DNA of 64,000 bases from Pseudoduganella umbonata (GTDB lineage Bacteria; Pseudomonadota; Gammaproteobacteria; Burkholderiales; Burkholderiaceae_D). The stretch covers positions 186,001-250,000 of the forward strand of contig NZ_JACHXS010000013.1 in NCBI RefSeq assembly GCF_014192225.1. Reading direction: 5' to 3'. Under the pieces are notes generated by a model that was given only the letters and a program-made list of their open reading frames with translations, did not search any database and was not told the origin of the DNA. Below, piece by piece: positions 49,794-60,218 of the stretch; the stretch's first letter is position 1, and each line of letters begins with the position of its first letter. Both the position numbers and the translations under genes were made by a program.

Positions 49794-51334
49794 TGACGAA
49801 CATGAATAAAAACGACGACATCGACAAGATCGGTAACTGGATCAGGGAAGCGGCGCCGAACGGCCAGCTGGCTTCGGACTCGCGCCGCATCCGGCCGGGT
49901 GACATATTCTTCGCCTACCCGGGCGACGCCGGCGACGGCCGCAACTTCATCGAGCGGGCCATCGAGCAGGGCGCCGCGGCCGTGCTGTACGACCCGCAGG
50001 GATTCGCCTGGAATGAGGAATGGCGCGTGGCCGGCCTGCCGGTGGCAAACCTGAAGCAGCAGGCCGGTCCGATCGCGCATGCCGTGTACGGCATGCCGGA
50101 CGCAGGCATGTTCACGGTCGGCATCACGGGCACCAACGGCAAGACGTCGTCGGCCGTGTGGCTGGGCCATGCACTGTCGCGCGCCGGCGAAACCGCGGCC
50201 GTCATCGGCACGCTGGGCGTAGGCCTGTTCCATGGGCGCACCGAGCCCGAATTCACAGCCACCGGCTACACCACGCCGGACCAGGTGCTGCTGGCCCGCA
50301 CGCTGGACGAATGCCGCGCCGCCGGCGCCCGCGCGCTGGCGATCGAGGTGTCGTCGATCGGCCTGGAGCAGGGCCGCGTGGCGGGCATGCATTTCGACGT
50401 GGCGCTGTTTACGAACCTGACGCGCGACCACCTCGATTTTCATGGTTCGATGGAAGCCTACGAAGCGGCCAAGCAGAAGCTGTTTGCCTGGCCCGGCCTG
50501 AAGGCCGCCGTGATCAACCTGGACGATCCGGCCGGCGTGCGGATGGCCTCGCAGGTGAGGGATGCCAAGGTGATCGGCTACACCTTGAGGAGCGAGGCCG
50601 AGGTTGCCGGCGCGGCTGCGCAGGTGCCAGGCATGGCGCTGCTGCGCGCCAGCCAGGTCAGGAGTCGCAGTGCCGGCACCGAGTTCCACCTCGATTCGCC
50701 GTATGGCGCCGCGCAGGTGAAGACACGGCTGGTGGGCGCGTTCAACGTCAGCAACGCGCTGGGCGTGCTTGGTGCGCTGCTGGCGAAGGGCATGCCACTG
50801 CGCGCCGCCGTCGATGCGATCGAAGCGTTGACGCCGGCGCCGGGCCGCATGCAGCTGGTCGGCGGCAACGATGCGCCGATGGTCGTCATCGATTACGCCC
50901 ACACGCCCGATGCGCTGGAAAAAACCATCGAGGCACTGCGCCCGGTGGCCACCGACCGCGGCGGCCAGCTGTGGTGCGTGTTTGGCTGCGGCGGCGACCG
51001 CGACCCGGGCAAGCGCCCGCAGATGGGCCGCATCGCGCAGGCGGCGGACCACGTGCTGGTGACCAGCGACAATCCGCGCAGCGAAGATCCGCACGCGATC
51101 ATCGCGCAGATCGTGGCAGGCATGGATGCCGCCCGTCCCGCGCAGGCGATCGAGGACCGTGCCGCCGCGATCCTTTCCGCCGTCAAGCACGCGGCGAAGA
51201 ACGACGTGATCCTGGTGGCCGGCAAGGGCCATGAACCGTACCAGGAAATCAAGGGCAAGAAACTGCCGTTCTCCGATGCCGACCACGCCCAGCTGGCGCT
51301 GACGGCCCGATTGACGATGATGAGGTCGAACTGA
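49793..51334 (+). CDS. murE: UDP-MurNAc-tripeptide synthetase MurE (meso-DAP-adding)
   Basis: 513 residues. Adds meso-diaminopimelate to UDP-MurNAc-L-Ala-D-Glu. ATP loop GTNGKTSS (about 113-120), and the DNPR motif in VTSDNPRSEDP that selects meso-DAP over lysine. Starts in the ftsI stop (TAATG) and ends sharing a base with murF. Confidence 0.95.
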   Translation: MTNMNKNDDIDKIGNWIREAAPNGQLASDSRRIRPGDIFFAYPGDAGDGRNFIERAIEQGAAAVLYDPQGFAWNEEWRVAGLPVANLKQQAGPIAHAVYGMPDAGMFTVGITGTNGKTSSAVWLGHALSRAGETAAVIGTLGVGLFHGRTEPEFTATGYTTPDQVLLARTLDECRAAGARALAIEVSSIGLEQGRVAGMHFDVALFTNLTRDHLDFHGSMEAYEAAKQKLFAWPGLKAAVINLDDPAGVRMASQVRDAKVIGYTLRSEAEVAGAAAQVPGMALLRASQVRSRSAGTEFHLDSPYGAAQVKTRLVGAFNVSNALGVLGALLAKGMPLRAAVDAIEALTPAPGRMQLVGGNDAPMVVIDYAHTPDALEKTIEALRPVATDRGGQLWCVFGCGGDRDPGKRPQMGRIAQAADHVLVTSDNPRSEDPHAIIAQIVAGMDAARPAQAIEDRAAAILSAVKHAAKNDVILVAGKGHEPYQEIKGKKLPFSDADHAQLALTARLTMMRSN

Positions 51335-52734
51335 TGCGCGCCACGTTGCACGAGATTCTTGGCGCGCTCTCCGGTGCGCGCCTGCAGGGAGCGTCCGGCT
51401 CCGAAACGATCGCTTTCGACGGCGTGTCGACCGATAGCCGCACGGTGGCGCCGGGCGCCCTGTTCGTCGCGCTGCGCGGCGAGCATTTCGACGCCCATGA
51501 TTTCCTGCCCCAGGTGGCGCACAACGCGGCCGCCGTCGTCGTCGAGAGCGTGCCGGAAGGCTGGACTTCGCCGGCAATCGTGGTTCCCGATACGCTGGCC
51601 GCATTGGGCCAGATCGCCAGCTGGTGGCGCAGCCAGTTCGACCTGCCGGTGATCGGCGTCACCGGCAGCAACGGCAAGACCACGGTCAAGGAAATGATCG
51701 CCGCCATCCTGGCCGCCGCGCATGGCGAGGAAGACCGGCTGGCGACGCGCGGCAACCTGAATAACGAGATCGGCGTGCCGCTCACGCTGTTCCGGCTGGC
51801 ACCGCATCATTCTTCCGCCGTGATCGAACTGGGCATGAACCACCCGGGCGAGATCGGCCGCCTGGCGCGCATCGCCGCGCCGACCATCGCCCTGGTCAAC
51901 AATGCCCAGCGCGAGCACCAGGAATTCATGCACACCGTGGAAGCGGTGGCGCGCGAAAACGGCTCCGCGCTGGCCGCGCTGCCAGCCGACGGTACGGCGG
52001 TGTTCCCGTCGCACGACGAATTCACGCCGATCTGGCGCGAGCTTGCCGGCAGCCGCCGCACGATCACCTTCGGCCTGACCAAGGAGGCCGATGTGAGCTG
52101 CACGTTCCGCCCGGCGGATTTCGGCAACCAGATGTTCGTGTCGATCCGCTGCAGTGATGGCGAACTGGTCCAGTTCTATGCCGCCCTGCAGGCAGCCGGC
52201 GAGCACAACGTGCGCAACGCGCTGGCCGCCATCGCCTGCACGGCCGCAGCCGGCATTTCGTTCGACCGCGTCAAGGCGGGGCTCGAGACCTTCGCGCCGG
52301 TCAGCGGCCGCCTGCAGCGCAAGCGGGCCGCCAATGGCGCCATCGTCATCGACGATACGTACAACGCAAACCCCGACTCGGTACGCGCCGCGATCGACGT
52401 GCTGGCGAACAGCCCGGCGCCGCGCGTGCTGGTGCTGGGCGACATGGGCGAAGTGGGAACGCAGGGAAAGGAATTCCACGAAGAGATCGCCGCCTATGCG
52501 GCACAGAAGGGCATCGAACAGGTGCTCGTGACGGGCGAACTGGCCAGGCATATGAGCATGCCGGGCGCCGGCGCGGCCCGTCATTTCGAACAGTTCGACG
52601 CATTGCTCGCGGCAGTCGACGCGGCAGTCACGCCGGACACCACGGTGTTGATCAAGGGCTCCCGTTTCATGAAGATGGAGCGGGTCGTGCAGCATTTGAT
52701 TGGATCGCAACAAGCTAACAAGGAAACCCACTGA
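51334..52734 (+). CDS. murF: UDP-MurNAc-pentapeptide synthetase MurF
   Basis: 466 residues. Adds D-Ala-D-Ala. N-terminal substrate domain (VSTDSRTVAPGALFVAL), P-loop GSNGKTTVKEM (about 107-117), ELGMNHPGEI, and the C-terminal DDTYNANPDS ADP motif. One-base overlap with murE; mraY begins 2 bp later. Confidence 0.95.
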   Translation: MRATLHEILGALSGARLQGASGSETIAFDGVSTDSRTVAPGALFVALRGEHFDAHDFLPQVAHNAAAVVVESVPEGWTSPAIVVPDTLAALGQIASWWRSQFDLPVIGVTGSNGKTTVKEMIAAILAAAHGEEDRLATRGNLNNEIGVPLTLFRLAPHHSSAVIELGMNHPGEIGRLARIAAPTIALVNNAQREHQEFMHTVEAVARENGSALAALPADGTAVFPSHDEFTPIWRELAGSRRTITFGLTKEADVSCTFRPADFGNQMFVSIRCSDGELVQFYAALQAAGEHNVRNALAAIACTAAAGISFDRVKAGLETFAPVSGRLQRKRAANGAIVIDDTYNANPDSVRAAIDVLANSPAPRVLVLGDMGEVGTQGKEFHEEIAAYAAQKGIEQVLVTGELARHMSMPGAGAARHFEQFDALLAAVDAAVTPDTTVLIKGSRFMKMERVVQHLIGSQQANKETH

Positions 52735-52736
52735 TC

Positions 52737-53906
52737 ATGCTGCTTTGGCTCGCACAGTACCTGCAGGACGATATCGGCGCCTTCCGCGTCTTCACCTTCA
52801 TTACATTCCGCGCCGTGTTCGCCACGATCACGGCGCTGGTGATCGGCCTCGTCGCCGGTCCCGCCGTGATCCGCAAGCTGACCGCGATGAAGTACGGCCA
52901 GGCCGTGCGCACCGACGGCCCGCAGACGCACCTGAAAAAACACGGCACGCCGACCATGGGCGGCGTGCTGATCCTGATTTCGATCGGCGTTTCCACGCTG
53001 CTGTGGTGCGACTGGTCGAACCGGCTGATCTGGCCGGTCATCGTCGTCACGCTGGGTTTCGGCGCGGTGGGCTGGGTGGACGACTATCGCAAGGTGGTCA
53101 ACCAGGACCCGGAGGGCATGCGCTCGGCCGAAAAATATTTCTGGCAGTCGCTGGTCGGCGTGGCCGCCGCGCTGTACCTGGCGTTCTCCGTGTCGGCGCC
53201 GACGCCGGCCGAAGTGTTCAAGCTGTTCTTCAACTGGGTGCAGTCCGGCTTTTCGATGGACCTGCCGCCGAAGGCCGACCTGATCGTGCCGTTCTTCAAG
53301 ACGATCAGCTATCCGCTAGGCGTGTGGGGCTTCATCGCGCTGACCTATTGCGTGATCGTGGGTTCGTCGAACGCCGTCAATTTCACGGATGGCCTGGACG
53401 GTCTCGCCATCATGCCGACCGTGATGGTCGGCTCCGCGCTCGGCCTGTTCGCCTACCTGACCGGCAGTGCCACCTATTCGAAGTACCTGTTTATCCCGCA
53501 CATTCCCGGCGCGGGCGAACTGATCATCTTTGTCGGCGCGATGGCCGGCGCGGGCCTGGCCTTCCTCTGGTATAACACGCACCCCGCGCAGGTCTTCATG
53601 GGCGACGTCGGCGCGCTGGCACTGGGCGGCGCGCTGGGCACCATCGCCGTCATCGTGCGCCAGGAAATCGTGCTGTTCATCATGGGCGGCATCTTCGTTG
53701 CCGAAACGGTGTCCGTGATCATCCAGGTGGGCTGGTTCAAATATACGAAGAAGCGCTATGGCCAGGGCCGCCGCGTATTCCTGATGGCGCCGCTGCACCA
53801 CCACTTCGAACAAAAGGGCTGGAAGGAAACCCAGGTCGTGGTGCGCTTCTGGATCGTGACCATGATGCTGGTGCTGGTGGGTCTTTCGACCCTGAAACTG
53901 CGATAA
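52737..53906 (+). CDS. mraY: Phospho-MurNAc-pentapeptide transferase MraY
   Basis: 389 residues, ten membrane helices. Transfers phospho-MurNAc-pentapeptide to undecaprenyl phosphate, making lipid I. Catalytic motifs: DDYRKVVN-type VDDYRK (about 115), NFTDGLDGL (about 217) and PLHHHFE near the end. Confidence 0.96.
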   Translation: MLLWLAQYLQDDIGAFRVFTFITFRAVFATITALVIGLVAGPAVIRKLTAMKYGQAVRTDGPQTHLKKHGTPTMGGVLILISIGVSTLLWCDWSNRLIWPVIVVTLGFGAVGWVDDYRKVVNQDPEGMRSAEKYFWQSLVGVAAALYLAFSVSAPTPAEVFKLFFNWVQSGFSMDLPPKADLIVPFFKTISYPLGVWGFIALTYCVIVGSSNAVNFTDGLDGLAIMPTVMVGSALGLFAYLTGSATYSKYLFIPHIPGAGELIIFVGAMAGAGLAFLWYNTHPAQVFMGDVGALALGGALGTIAVIVRQEIVLFIMGGIFVAETVSVIIQVGWFKYTKKRYGQGRRVFLMAPLHHHFEQKGWKETQVVVRFWIVTMMLVLVGLSTLKLR

Positions 53907-53922
53907 CGGGCGACGAGCGACG

Positions 53923-55449
53923 ATGATCTACAACGGCAAAATCGCGTTGGTGCTGGGCCTTGGCGAATCGGGCCTGGCGATGGCGCAGTGGCTGGCCCGC
54001 TGCGGCGCGCTGCTGCGTGTGGCCGATACGCGCGCCGTGCCGGACCGCCTGCCGGCGCTGCGCGAAACGGTGCCCGGCACGCAATTCATCTCCGGACCGT
54101 TCGATGCCGCGCTGCTGGACGGCGTGGACTTCGTTGCCGTGAGCCCCGGCCTGGCGCCGAACCGCGAACTGTCGCAAATTTTGCCGGCCGCGCAGCAGAA
54201 GAACATCCCGGTCTGGGGCGAAATCGAACTGTTCGCCCAGGCGCTGGCGTGGCTGGAGACCGACCGCGGCTATGCGCCGAAGGTCATCGCGATCACGGGT
54301 ACCAATGGCAAGACCACCGTCACCACCCTGACCGGCCAGCTGTGCGAGCGTGCCGGCCTGTCGGTGAAGGTGGCCGGCAACATCAGCCCGGCCGCGCTGG
54401 ACGTGCTGCGCGAAGCGATGGATGCCGCGCAGCCGGAAGCTCAGTTACATGATTCGCTGCCGCAGGCCTGGGTGCTGGAGCTGTCCAGTTTCCAGCTGCA
54501 CACCACGTACTCGCTACGCGCCGATGCCGCCACGGTGCTGAACCTGACGCAGGATCACCTCGACTGGCACGGCAGCATGGAAGCCTATGCCGCCGACAAG
54601 GCGCGCATCTTCGGCGAGCGCACCGTGCGCGTGCTCAATCGCGACGACGCCTGGACCATGCGGATGGCGAATCCGGTCGGCACCAATGTCACCTTCGGCA
54701 CCGGCGAGCCCGAAGGCGTGAATACCTTTGGCCTCGTCAACGAACGGGGCGTGTGGTGGCTGGCCACCGCGGAGCCGACCGACGATGCCGAGCCGGCGAA
54801 GAAACGCCGCAAGAACGAGCCGGTGCCGGCGGTCGAGACGTACGCGAAAAAACTGATGCCGGCGGACGCGCTGCAGATCCGCGGCACGCACAACGCCACC
54901 AACGCGCTGGCCGCGCTGGCGCTGTGCCGCGCGATCGGGCTGCCTTTCGCGCCGCTGCTGCATGGCCTGCGCGACTATCGCGGCCAGCCGCACCGTGTGG
55001 AACTGGTAGCCTCGATCAACGGCGTCGACTTCTACGACGACAGCAAGGGCACCAACGTGGGCGCCACCGTGGCCGCCATCGACGGCCTCGGCAAGAGCTT
55101 CGGCGGCGAGGCGCAGAAGATCGTGCTGATCGCCGGCGGCGACGGCAAGGGCCAGGAATTCGATCCGCTGGCAGGTCCCGTGTCGCGCTACGTGCGCGCC
55201 GTGGTGCTGATCGGCCGCGACGCGCCGGCCATCCGCGCGGCGCTGGCGGGAACCGGCGTGCGGCTGGAAGACTTCGCCACGCTGGAAGAGGCTACCCGGG
55301 CCGCTGCCGCGGCGGCGCTCAGCGGCGATTCCGTGCTGCTGTCGCCCGCCTGCGCCAGCCTGGACATGTTCAAGAACTACGCGCATCGCGCCCAGGTGTT
55401 CATCGACACCGTGCGCGACATCGCGCTCGACGCGGGACAGGAGATCTGA
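53923..55449 (+). CDS. murD: UDP-MurNAc-L-alanine:D-glutamate ligase MurD
   Basis: 508 residues, about 70 longer than the E. coli enzyme. P-loop TGTNGKTTVT (about 125-134). The extra length comes mainly from a segment near DAAQPEAQLHDSLPQ and a charged insert near AEPAKKRRKNEPVPA; similar inserts are usual in Burkholderiales as far as I recall. The C-terminal domain ends LSPACASLDMFKNYAHR. Overlaps ftsW by one base. Confidence 0.94.
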   Translation: MIYNGKIALVLGLGESGLAMAQWLARCGALLRVADTRAVPDRLPALRETVPGTQFISGPFDAALLDGVDFVAVSPGLAPNRELSQILPAAQQKNIPVWGEIELFAQALAWLETDRGYAPKVIAITGTNGKTTVTTLTGQLCERAGLSVKVAGNISPAALDVLREAMDAAQPEAQLHDSLPQAWVLELSSFQLHTTYSLRADAATVLNLTQDHLDWHGSMEAYAADKARIFGERTVRVLNRDDAWTMRMANPVGTNVTFGTGEPEGVNTFGLVNERGVWWLATAEPTDDAEPAKKRRKNEPVPAVETYAKKLMPADALQIRGTHNATNALAALALCRAIGLPFAPLLHGLRDYRGQPHRVELVASINGVDFYDDSKGTNVGATVAAIDGLGKSFGGEAQKIVLIAGGDGKGQEFDPLAGPVSRYVRAVVLIGRDAPAIRAALAGTGVRLEDFATLEEATRAAAAAALSGDSVLLSPACASLDMFKNYAHRAQVFIDTVRDIALDAGQEI

Positions 55450-56660
55450 TGGCCTTCCAGCTGCCATTCAAGTTCTCCGGCAGTGGCTCGATCACGCCGA
55501 TCGACATCCGCGCGCGCCAGTCGCGGATGATGGAGTACGACAAGCCGCTGCTGTGGGTGATCATCCTGCTGCTGCTGCTCGGCATGGTGATGGTGTATTC
55601 GGCGTCGATCGCGCTGCCCGACTCGCGCAAGTACGCCTCGTATGACAATGCCTATTTCCTGACGCGCCAGGCCACGTTCATCGCGATCTCCTCGGTGGTG
55701 GCGTTTGTCGCGTTCCGCATTCCCGTCGCCACCTGGCAGCGCTGGGCGCCTTACCTGTTCCTCGGCACGATGTTCCTGCTGTTGCTGGTGCTGATCCCCG
55801 GCGTGGGCGTGGTGGTGAACGGCGGCCGGCGCTGGCTGTCGCTGAAGATCTACAACCTGCAGCCTTCCGAGCTGATGAAGCTGTTCATCGTGCTGTACGC
55901 CGCCGACTACACGGTGCGCAAGCAGGAATACATGCACAAGCTGACCAAGGGCTTCCTGCCGATGGCGCTGGCGGTCAGCGTGGTCGGCCTGCTGCTGCTG
56001 CTCGAGCCCGACCTGGGCGCGTTCGGCGTGATCGTCTGCATCGCCATGGGCATCCTGTTCCTTGGCGGCGTGAACGCGATCTGGTTCGGCGGCATCGCCG
56101 GCATGCTGGTCACGGTGTTCGTGTCGATCATCGCGCTGTCGAAATTCAGGCGCGAGCGCTTCTTCGCCTACCTGAACCCGTGGGACGAAGCCAATGCGCT
56201 GGACAAGGGCTACCAGCTGACGCACTCGCTGATCGCCTTCGGCCGCGGCGAGATCTTCGGCGTGGGCCTGGGCGGCAGCGTGGAAAAGCTGCACTACCTG
56301 CCGGAAGCGCATACCGACTTCCTGCTGGCCGTGATCGGCGAGGAACTGGGACTGATCGGCGTGCTCGCTGTCATCGGAATGTTCTACTGGATCGTTAAAC
56401 GCGCTTTCGAGATCGGCCGCCAGGCGATCGCCATCGACCAGACCTTCGCCGGCCTGGTCGCCAAGGGCATCGGCATCTGGATCGGCATCCAGACATTCAT
56501 CAACATGGGAGTTAACCTGGGGCTGCTGCCCACCAAGGGATTGACGTTGCCGCTGATGAGCTATGGCGGCACGGGCGTGCTGGTGAACTGCCTCGGCCTG
56601 GCGATCCTGCTGCGCATCGACTACGAGAACCGGGTGCTGATGCGGGGAGGCCGCACATGA
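55449..56660 (+). CDS. ftsW: Septal peptidoglycan polymerase FtsW
   Basis: 403-residue SEDS-family glycosyltransferase, about ten helices. Conserved NGGRRWLSL, LQPSELMKL, LEPDLG, and GYQLTHSLIAFGRGEIFGVGLGGSVEKLHYLPEAHTDF loop containing the catalytic Asp region. Pairs with FtsI. Overlaps murG by 4 bp (ATGA). Confidence 0.95.
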   Translation: MAFQLPFKFSGSGSITPIDIRARQSRMMEYDKPLLWVIILLLLLGMVMVYSASIALPDSRKYASYDNAYFLTRQATFIAISSVVAFVAFRIPVATWQRWAPYLFLGTMFLLLLVLIPGVGVVVNGGRRWLSLKIYNLQPSELMKLFIVLYAADYTVRKQEYMHKLTKGFLPMALAVSVVGLLLLLEPDLGAFGVIVCIAMGILFLGGVNAIWFGGIAGMLVTVFVSIIALSKFRRERFFAYLNPWDEANALDKGYQLTHSLIAFGRGEIFGVGLGGSVEKLHYLPEAHTDFLLAVIGEELGLIGVLAVIGMFYWIVKRAFEIGRQAIAIDQTFAGLVAKGIGIWIGIQTFINMGVNLGLLPTKGLTLPLMSYGGTGVLVNCLGLAILLRIDYENRVLMRGGRT

Positions 56661-57772
56661 CGACGCCGGCAGGTACCCCATCAGGCACGACGATGAACAC
56701 ACCAATGAAGAAGCTCGTGATCATGGCGGCCGGCACCGGCGGCCACATCTTCCCCGGCCTGGCGATCGCGCAGACGATGCGCGCGCGCGGCTGGGAAGTG
56801 TCGTGGCTGGGCACGTCGCATGGCATGGAGGGCGACCTGGTGCCGAAGTCGGGCGTGGCGATGGACACCATCCATTTTTCCGGCATGCGCGGCAAGGGCC
56901 TGGGCCACACGGTCTCCGGCGGCCTGAAGATGCTGAAGGCATTCCGGGATTGCTACGGAATACTGAAGCGCCGGAATCCGGGCGTGGTGCTGGGCATGGG
57001 CGGCTACGTGACCGTGCCGGGCGGGATGATGACGAAGCTGCGCGGCGTGCCGCTGGTGCTCGTCAATGCCGACGCGGCGCTGCTGCTGTCGAACAAGACG
57101 CTGGCGCCGGTCGCCTCGAAGGTGTGCTTCGGTTTCCCGGCCGACTTCGGCCGCGCGGCCGGCAAGGCCGTCGTCACGGGCAACCCGGTGCGCAAGGAAA
57201 TCCTCGCGCTGCCGGCACCCGAAGTGCGCTTCGCCGGCCGCGAGGGGCCGCTGCGCATCCTCGTCGTCGGCGGCAGCCTGGGGGCGAAGGCGCTGAACGA
57301 TGCGCTGCCGGCCGCCCTGGCCCTGCTGCCGGAAGGCGAACGTCCGCTGGTCACGCACCAGTCGGGCAAGAAGAACATCGATGCGCTGCGCGCCGGCTAT
57401 GCGCAGGCGGGCGTGCAGGCCAGCGTGGTCGACTTCATCGACGACATGGCCAGCGCCTATGCGCTGGCGGACGTGGTGATCTGCCGCGCCGGCGCCATCA
57501 CCGTGTCGGAACTGACGGCGGCCGGCGTGGCCAGCGTACTGGTGCCGCTGGTGGCGTCGACCACCAGCCACCAGCGCGACAACGCGCAATGGATGGCGAA
57601 GCAGAATGCGGCGATCCACATGCCGCAGACCGAACTGACCGCGCAGGCCATGGCAACGCTGCTGCAGACGCTGACGCGCAATGCCTGCCGCGGCATGGCC
57701 GTGGCGGCGCACGCGGTGGGCAAGCGCGACGCGAACGAAGCGATCGCGAACGTACTCGAACAATTGGCATAA
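56657..57772 (+). CDS. murG: Lipid II synthase MurG
   Basis: 371 residues by this start, 359 from the internal MNTPMKKLV. GT-B fold transferring GlcNAc to lipid I on the inner membrane face. Motifs GTGGHIFPGLA (about 26-36), MGGYVTVPG and ICRAGAITVSE. The overlapping ATG has no good ribosome site of its own and may be translated by coupling from ftsW. Confidence 0.94.
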   Translation: MTTPAGTPSGTTMNTPMKKLVIMAAGTGGHIFPGLAIAQTMRARGWEVSWLGTSHGMEGDLVPKSGVAMDTIHFSGMRGKGLGHTVSGGLKMLKAFRDCYGILKRRNPGVVLGMGGYVTVPGGMMTKLRGVPLVLVNADAALLLSNKTLAPVASKVCFGFPADFGRAAGKAVVTGNPVRKEILALPAPEVRFAGREGPLRILVVGGSLGAKALNDALPAALALLPEGERPLVTHQSGKKNIDALRAGYAQAGVQASVVDFIDDMASAYALADVVICRAGAITVSELTAAGVASVLVPLVASTTSHQRDNAQWMAKQNAAIHMPQTELTAQAMATLLQTLTRNACRGMAVAAHAVGKRDANEAIANVLEQLA

Positions 57773-57832
57773 CCGGCACGACTGGCTTAATCGACATTAC
57801 CGACCCCTGGCAGAACACGGACGAACACAAAC

Positions 57833-59233
57833 ATGCAACACAAGGTCAAGAATATTCACTTCGTCGGCATCGGCGGCAGCGGCATGAGCGGCATTGCCGA
57901 GGTGCTGGTCACGCTCGGCTACAACGTCAGCGGCTCGGACCTGGGCAGTAACGCCGTTACCCAGCGCCTGGCCGGCATGGGTGCCACCGTGTTCCAGGGC
58001 CATGCGGCCGAGTATGTCGGCGCGGCCGATGCGGTCGTCACGTCCACCGCCGTGGCGGCGGACAACCCGGAAGTGGTCGCGGCCCGCGCGAAGAAAATCC
58101 CGATCGTGCCGCGCGCCGTGATGCTGGGCGAGCTGATGCGCCTGAAGCGGGGCATCGCGATCGCCGGCACGCACGGCAAGACCACGACCACGTCGCTGGT
58201 CGCTTCGGTGCTGTACCAGGGCGGCCTGGACCCCACGTTCGTGATCGGCGGCCGGCTCACCGCGGCCGGCGCCAATGCCAAGCTGGGTTCCGGCGAATAC
58301 CTGGTGGCCGAGGCGGACGAATCGGATGCATCGTTCCTGAACCTGGCGCCGATGATCGAGGTGATCACCAACATCGATGCCGACCACATGGATACGTACG
58401 AGCACGATTTCGAGAAGCTGAAGCAGGCTTTCGTGCACTTCACGCACCGGCTGCCGTTCTACGGCCGCGCAATGCTGTGCATCGACGATCCGCACGTGCG
58501 CAGCATCCTGCCGCAGGTGACCAAGCCGGTCACCACCTACGGCTTCGCCGAGGACGCCGAGGTGCGCGCGGTGAACGCCCGCGCGGTCGGCACGCAGATG
58601 CATTTCACGGTGCTGCAGGAAGGCTTCCCGGCCCTCGACGTGGTGCTGAACCAGCCCGGCATGCACAACGTGCAGAACGCCTGCTCGGCCGTGGCGATTG
58701 CCCGCGAGATCGGCATCGAGGACAGTGCCACGCAGGCCGGCCTGGCCGGTTTCGCCGGCGTGGGCCGCCGGTTCACCAAGTACGGCGAGGTGGCGATCCA
58801 GGGCAAGGGAAATGCCGGTGGCACCTTCACGCTGGTGGACGACTTCGGCCATCACCCGGTCGAAACGGAAGTGACGCTGGCCGCCGCGCGCGCCGCGTAT
58901 CCGGGCCGCCGGCTGGTGCTGGCGTTCCAGCCGCACCGCTATACCCGCACGCGCGACCTGTTTGAGGATTTCGCCCGCGTGCTGTCGGTGGTGGACCTGC
59001 TGGTGCTGGTGGAAGTGTATCCGGCCGGCGAAGCGCCGATCGTCGGTGCCGACGGCCGTTCGCTGGTGCGTGCGATCCGCGCGCGCGGCAAGACCGAGCC
59101 GGTATTCGTCGAAACGATCGCCGAGGTGCCGGAAACGATCATGAACCTGGTGCGCGATGGCGACGTGGTCCTGACGATGGGAGCGGGCTCGATCAGCGGC
59201 GTTCCCGCGAAACTGCTTAACTACACGGCATGA
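57833..59233 (+). CDS. murC: UDP-MurNAc:L-alanine ligase MurC
   Basis: 466 residues. First peptide ligase of the pathway. N-terminal HFVGIGGSGMSGIAEVL, P-loop GTHGKTTTTSL (about 114-124), DFGHHPVE and QPHRYTRT in the C-terminal part. Preceded by a 60-bp gap after murG. Confidence 0.96.
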   Translation: MQHKVKNIHFVGIGGSGMSGIAEVLVTLGYNVSGSDLGSNAVTQRLAGMGATVFQGHAAEYVGAADAVVTSTAVAADNPEVVAARAKKIPIVPRAVMLGELMRLKRGIAIAGTHGKTTTTSLVASVLYQGGLDPTFVIGGRLTAAGANAKLGSGEYLVAEADESDASFLNLAPMIEVITNIDADHMDTYEHDFEKLKQAFVHFTHRLPFYGRAMLCIDDPHVRSILPQVTKPVTTYGFAEDAEVRAVNARAVGTQMHFTVLQEGFPALDVVLNQPGMHNVQNACSAVAIAREIGIEDSATQAGLAGFAGVGRRFTKYGEVAIQGKGNAGGTFTLVDDFGHHPVETEVTLAAARAAYPGRRLVLAFQPHRYTRTRDLFEDFARVLSVVDLLVLVEVYPAGEAPIVGADGRSLVRAIRARGKTEPVFVETIAEVPETIMNLVRDGDVVLTMGAGSISGVPAKLLNYTA

Positions 59234-59249
59234 ATGACGAGGCATGAAC

Positions 59250-60212
59250 ATGAGTACGGGTATCACGAAAGAAGAAGCGCAATCGTTCGGCAAGGTCGGC
59301 GTGCTGTTCGGCGGCCGTTCCGCCGAGCGCGAAGTGTCGATCATGTCCGGCACGGGCGTGCTGGAGGCGCTGCGCAGCCAGGGCATCGACGCGCACCCGT
59401 TCGATCCGGGCCAGCGTTCGCTGGCCGAGCTGGCCGCTGAAAAATTCGATCGCGTGTTCATCGCGCTGCACGGCCGCTATGGCGAGGATGGCACGCTGCA
59501 GGGCGCGCTGGAACTGCTGGGCATTCCGTACACGGGCAGCGGCGTGATGGCCAGCTCGGTGGCGATGGACAAGATCACCACCAAGATCCTGTGGCTGAAG
59601 GCCGGCCTGCCGACGCCGGAATTCGCGGTGCTGGACGATGCTTCCGACCTGCCGGCCGTTGCCGCGCGGCTTGGCCTGCCGCTGATCGTGAAGCCGCCGC
59701 ATGAAGGTTCGTCGATCGGTTTTTCGAAAGTCGACGCGGTGGACCAGTTCGGCGCGGCGTATGCCAAGTGCGCGCCGCTGGACGATTCGGTGCTGGCCGA
59801 ATCGTTCGTGTCCGGCCGCGAGTTCACCGTGGCGGTGCTGGGCACCGGCGCCGGCGCGCGTGCGCTGCCGGTCGTCGAGATCGTGGCGCCGAAGGGCAAC
59901 TACGATTACCAGAACAAGTATTTCACGGACGACGTGCAGTACTTCTGCCCGCCGCAGCTCGACGAGGCGATCCAGGCCGAGATGCGCCGCATCGCCGTGG
60001 AAGCCTATCGCACGCTCGGCTGCGAAGGGTGGGCGCGTGTCGACGTGCTGCTGCGCGACAGCGACAACCGGCCGTTCCTGCTGGAGGCGAACACGTCGCC
60101 CGGCATGACCAGCCATTCGCTGGTGCCGATGGCGGCGCGGGCCGAGGGCATGTCGTACGAGGCGCTGTGCGTGGAAATCCTGCGCAGCGCGCGTTTGAAG
60201 ATCAAGGGATAA
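59250..60212 (+). CDS. ddl: D-alanine:D-alanine ligase
   Basis: 320 residues, ATP-grasp enzyme supplying D-Ala-D-Ala to MurF. VLFGGRSAEREVS at the start, then IALHGRYGEDG, EGSSIGFSKV and LLEANTSPGMTSHSL. I chose MSTGITKEE because GAGG then lies 7 bases upstream; a start two codons earlier leaves no room for it. Confidence 0.95.
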   Translation: MSTGITKEEAQSFGKVGVLFGGRSAEREVSIMSGTGVLEALRSQGIDAHPFDPGQRSLAELAAEKFDRVFIALHGRYGEDGTLQGALELLGIPYTGSGVMASSVAMDKITTKILWLKAGLPTPEFAVLDDASDLPAVAARLGLPLIVKPPHEGSSIGFSKVDAVDQFGAAYAKCAPLDDSVLAESFVSGREFTVAVLGTGAGARALPVVEIVAPKGNYDYQNKYFTDDVQYFCPPQLDEAIQAEMRRIAVEAYRTLGCEGWARVDVLLRDSDNRPFLLEANTSPGMTSHSLVPMAARAEGMSYEALCVEILRSARLKIKG

Positions 60213-60218
60213 CAGGCG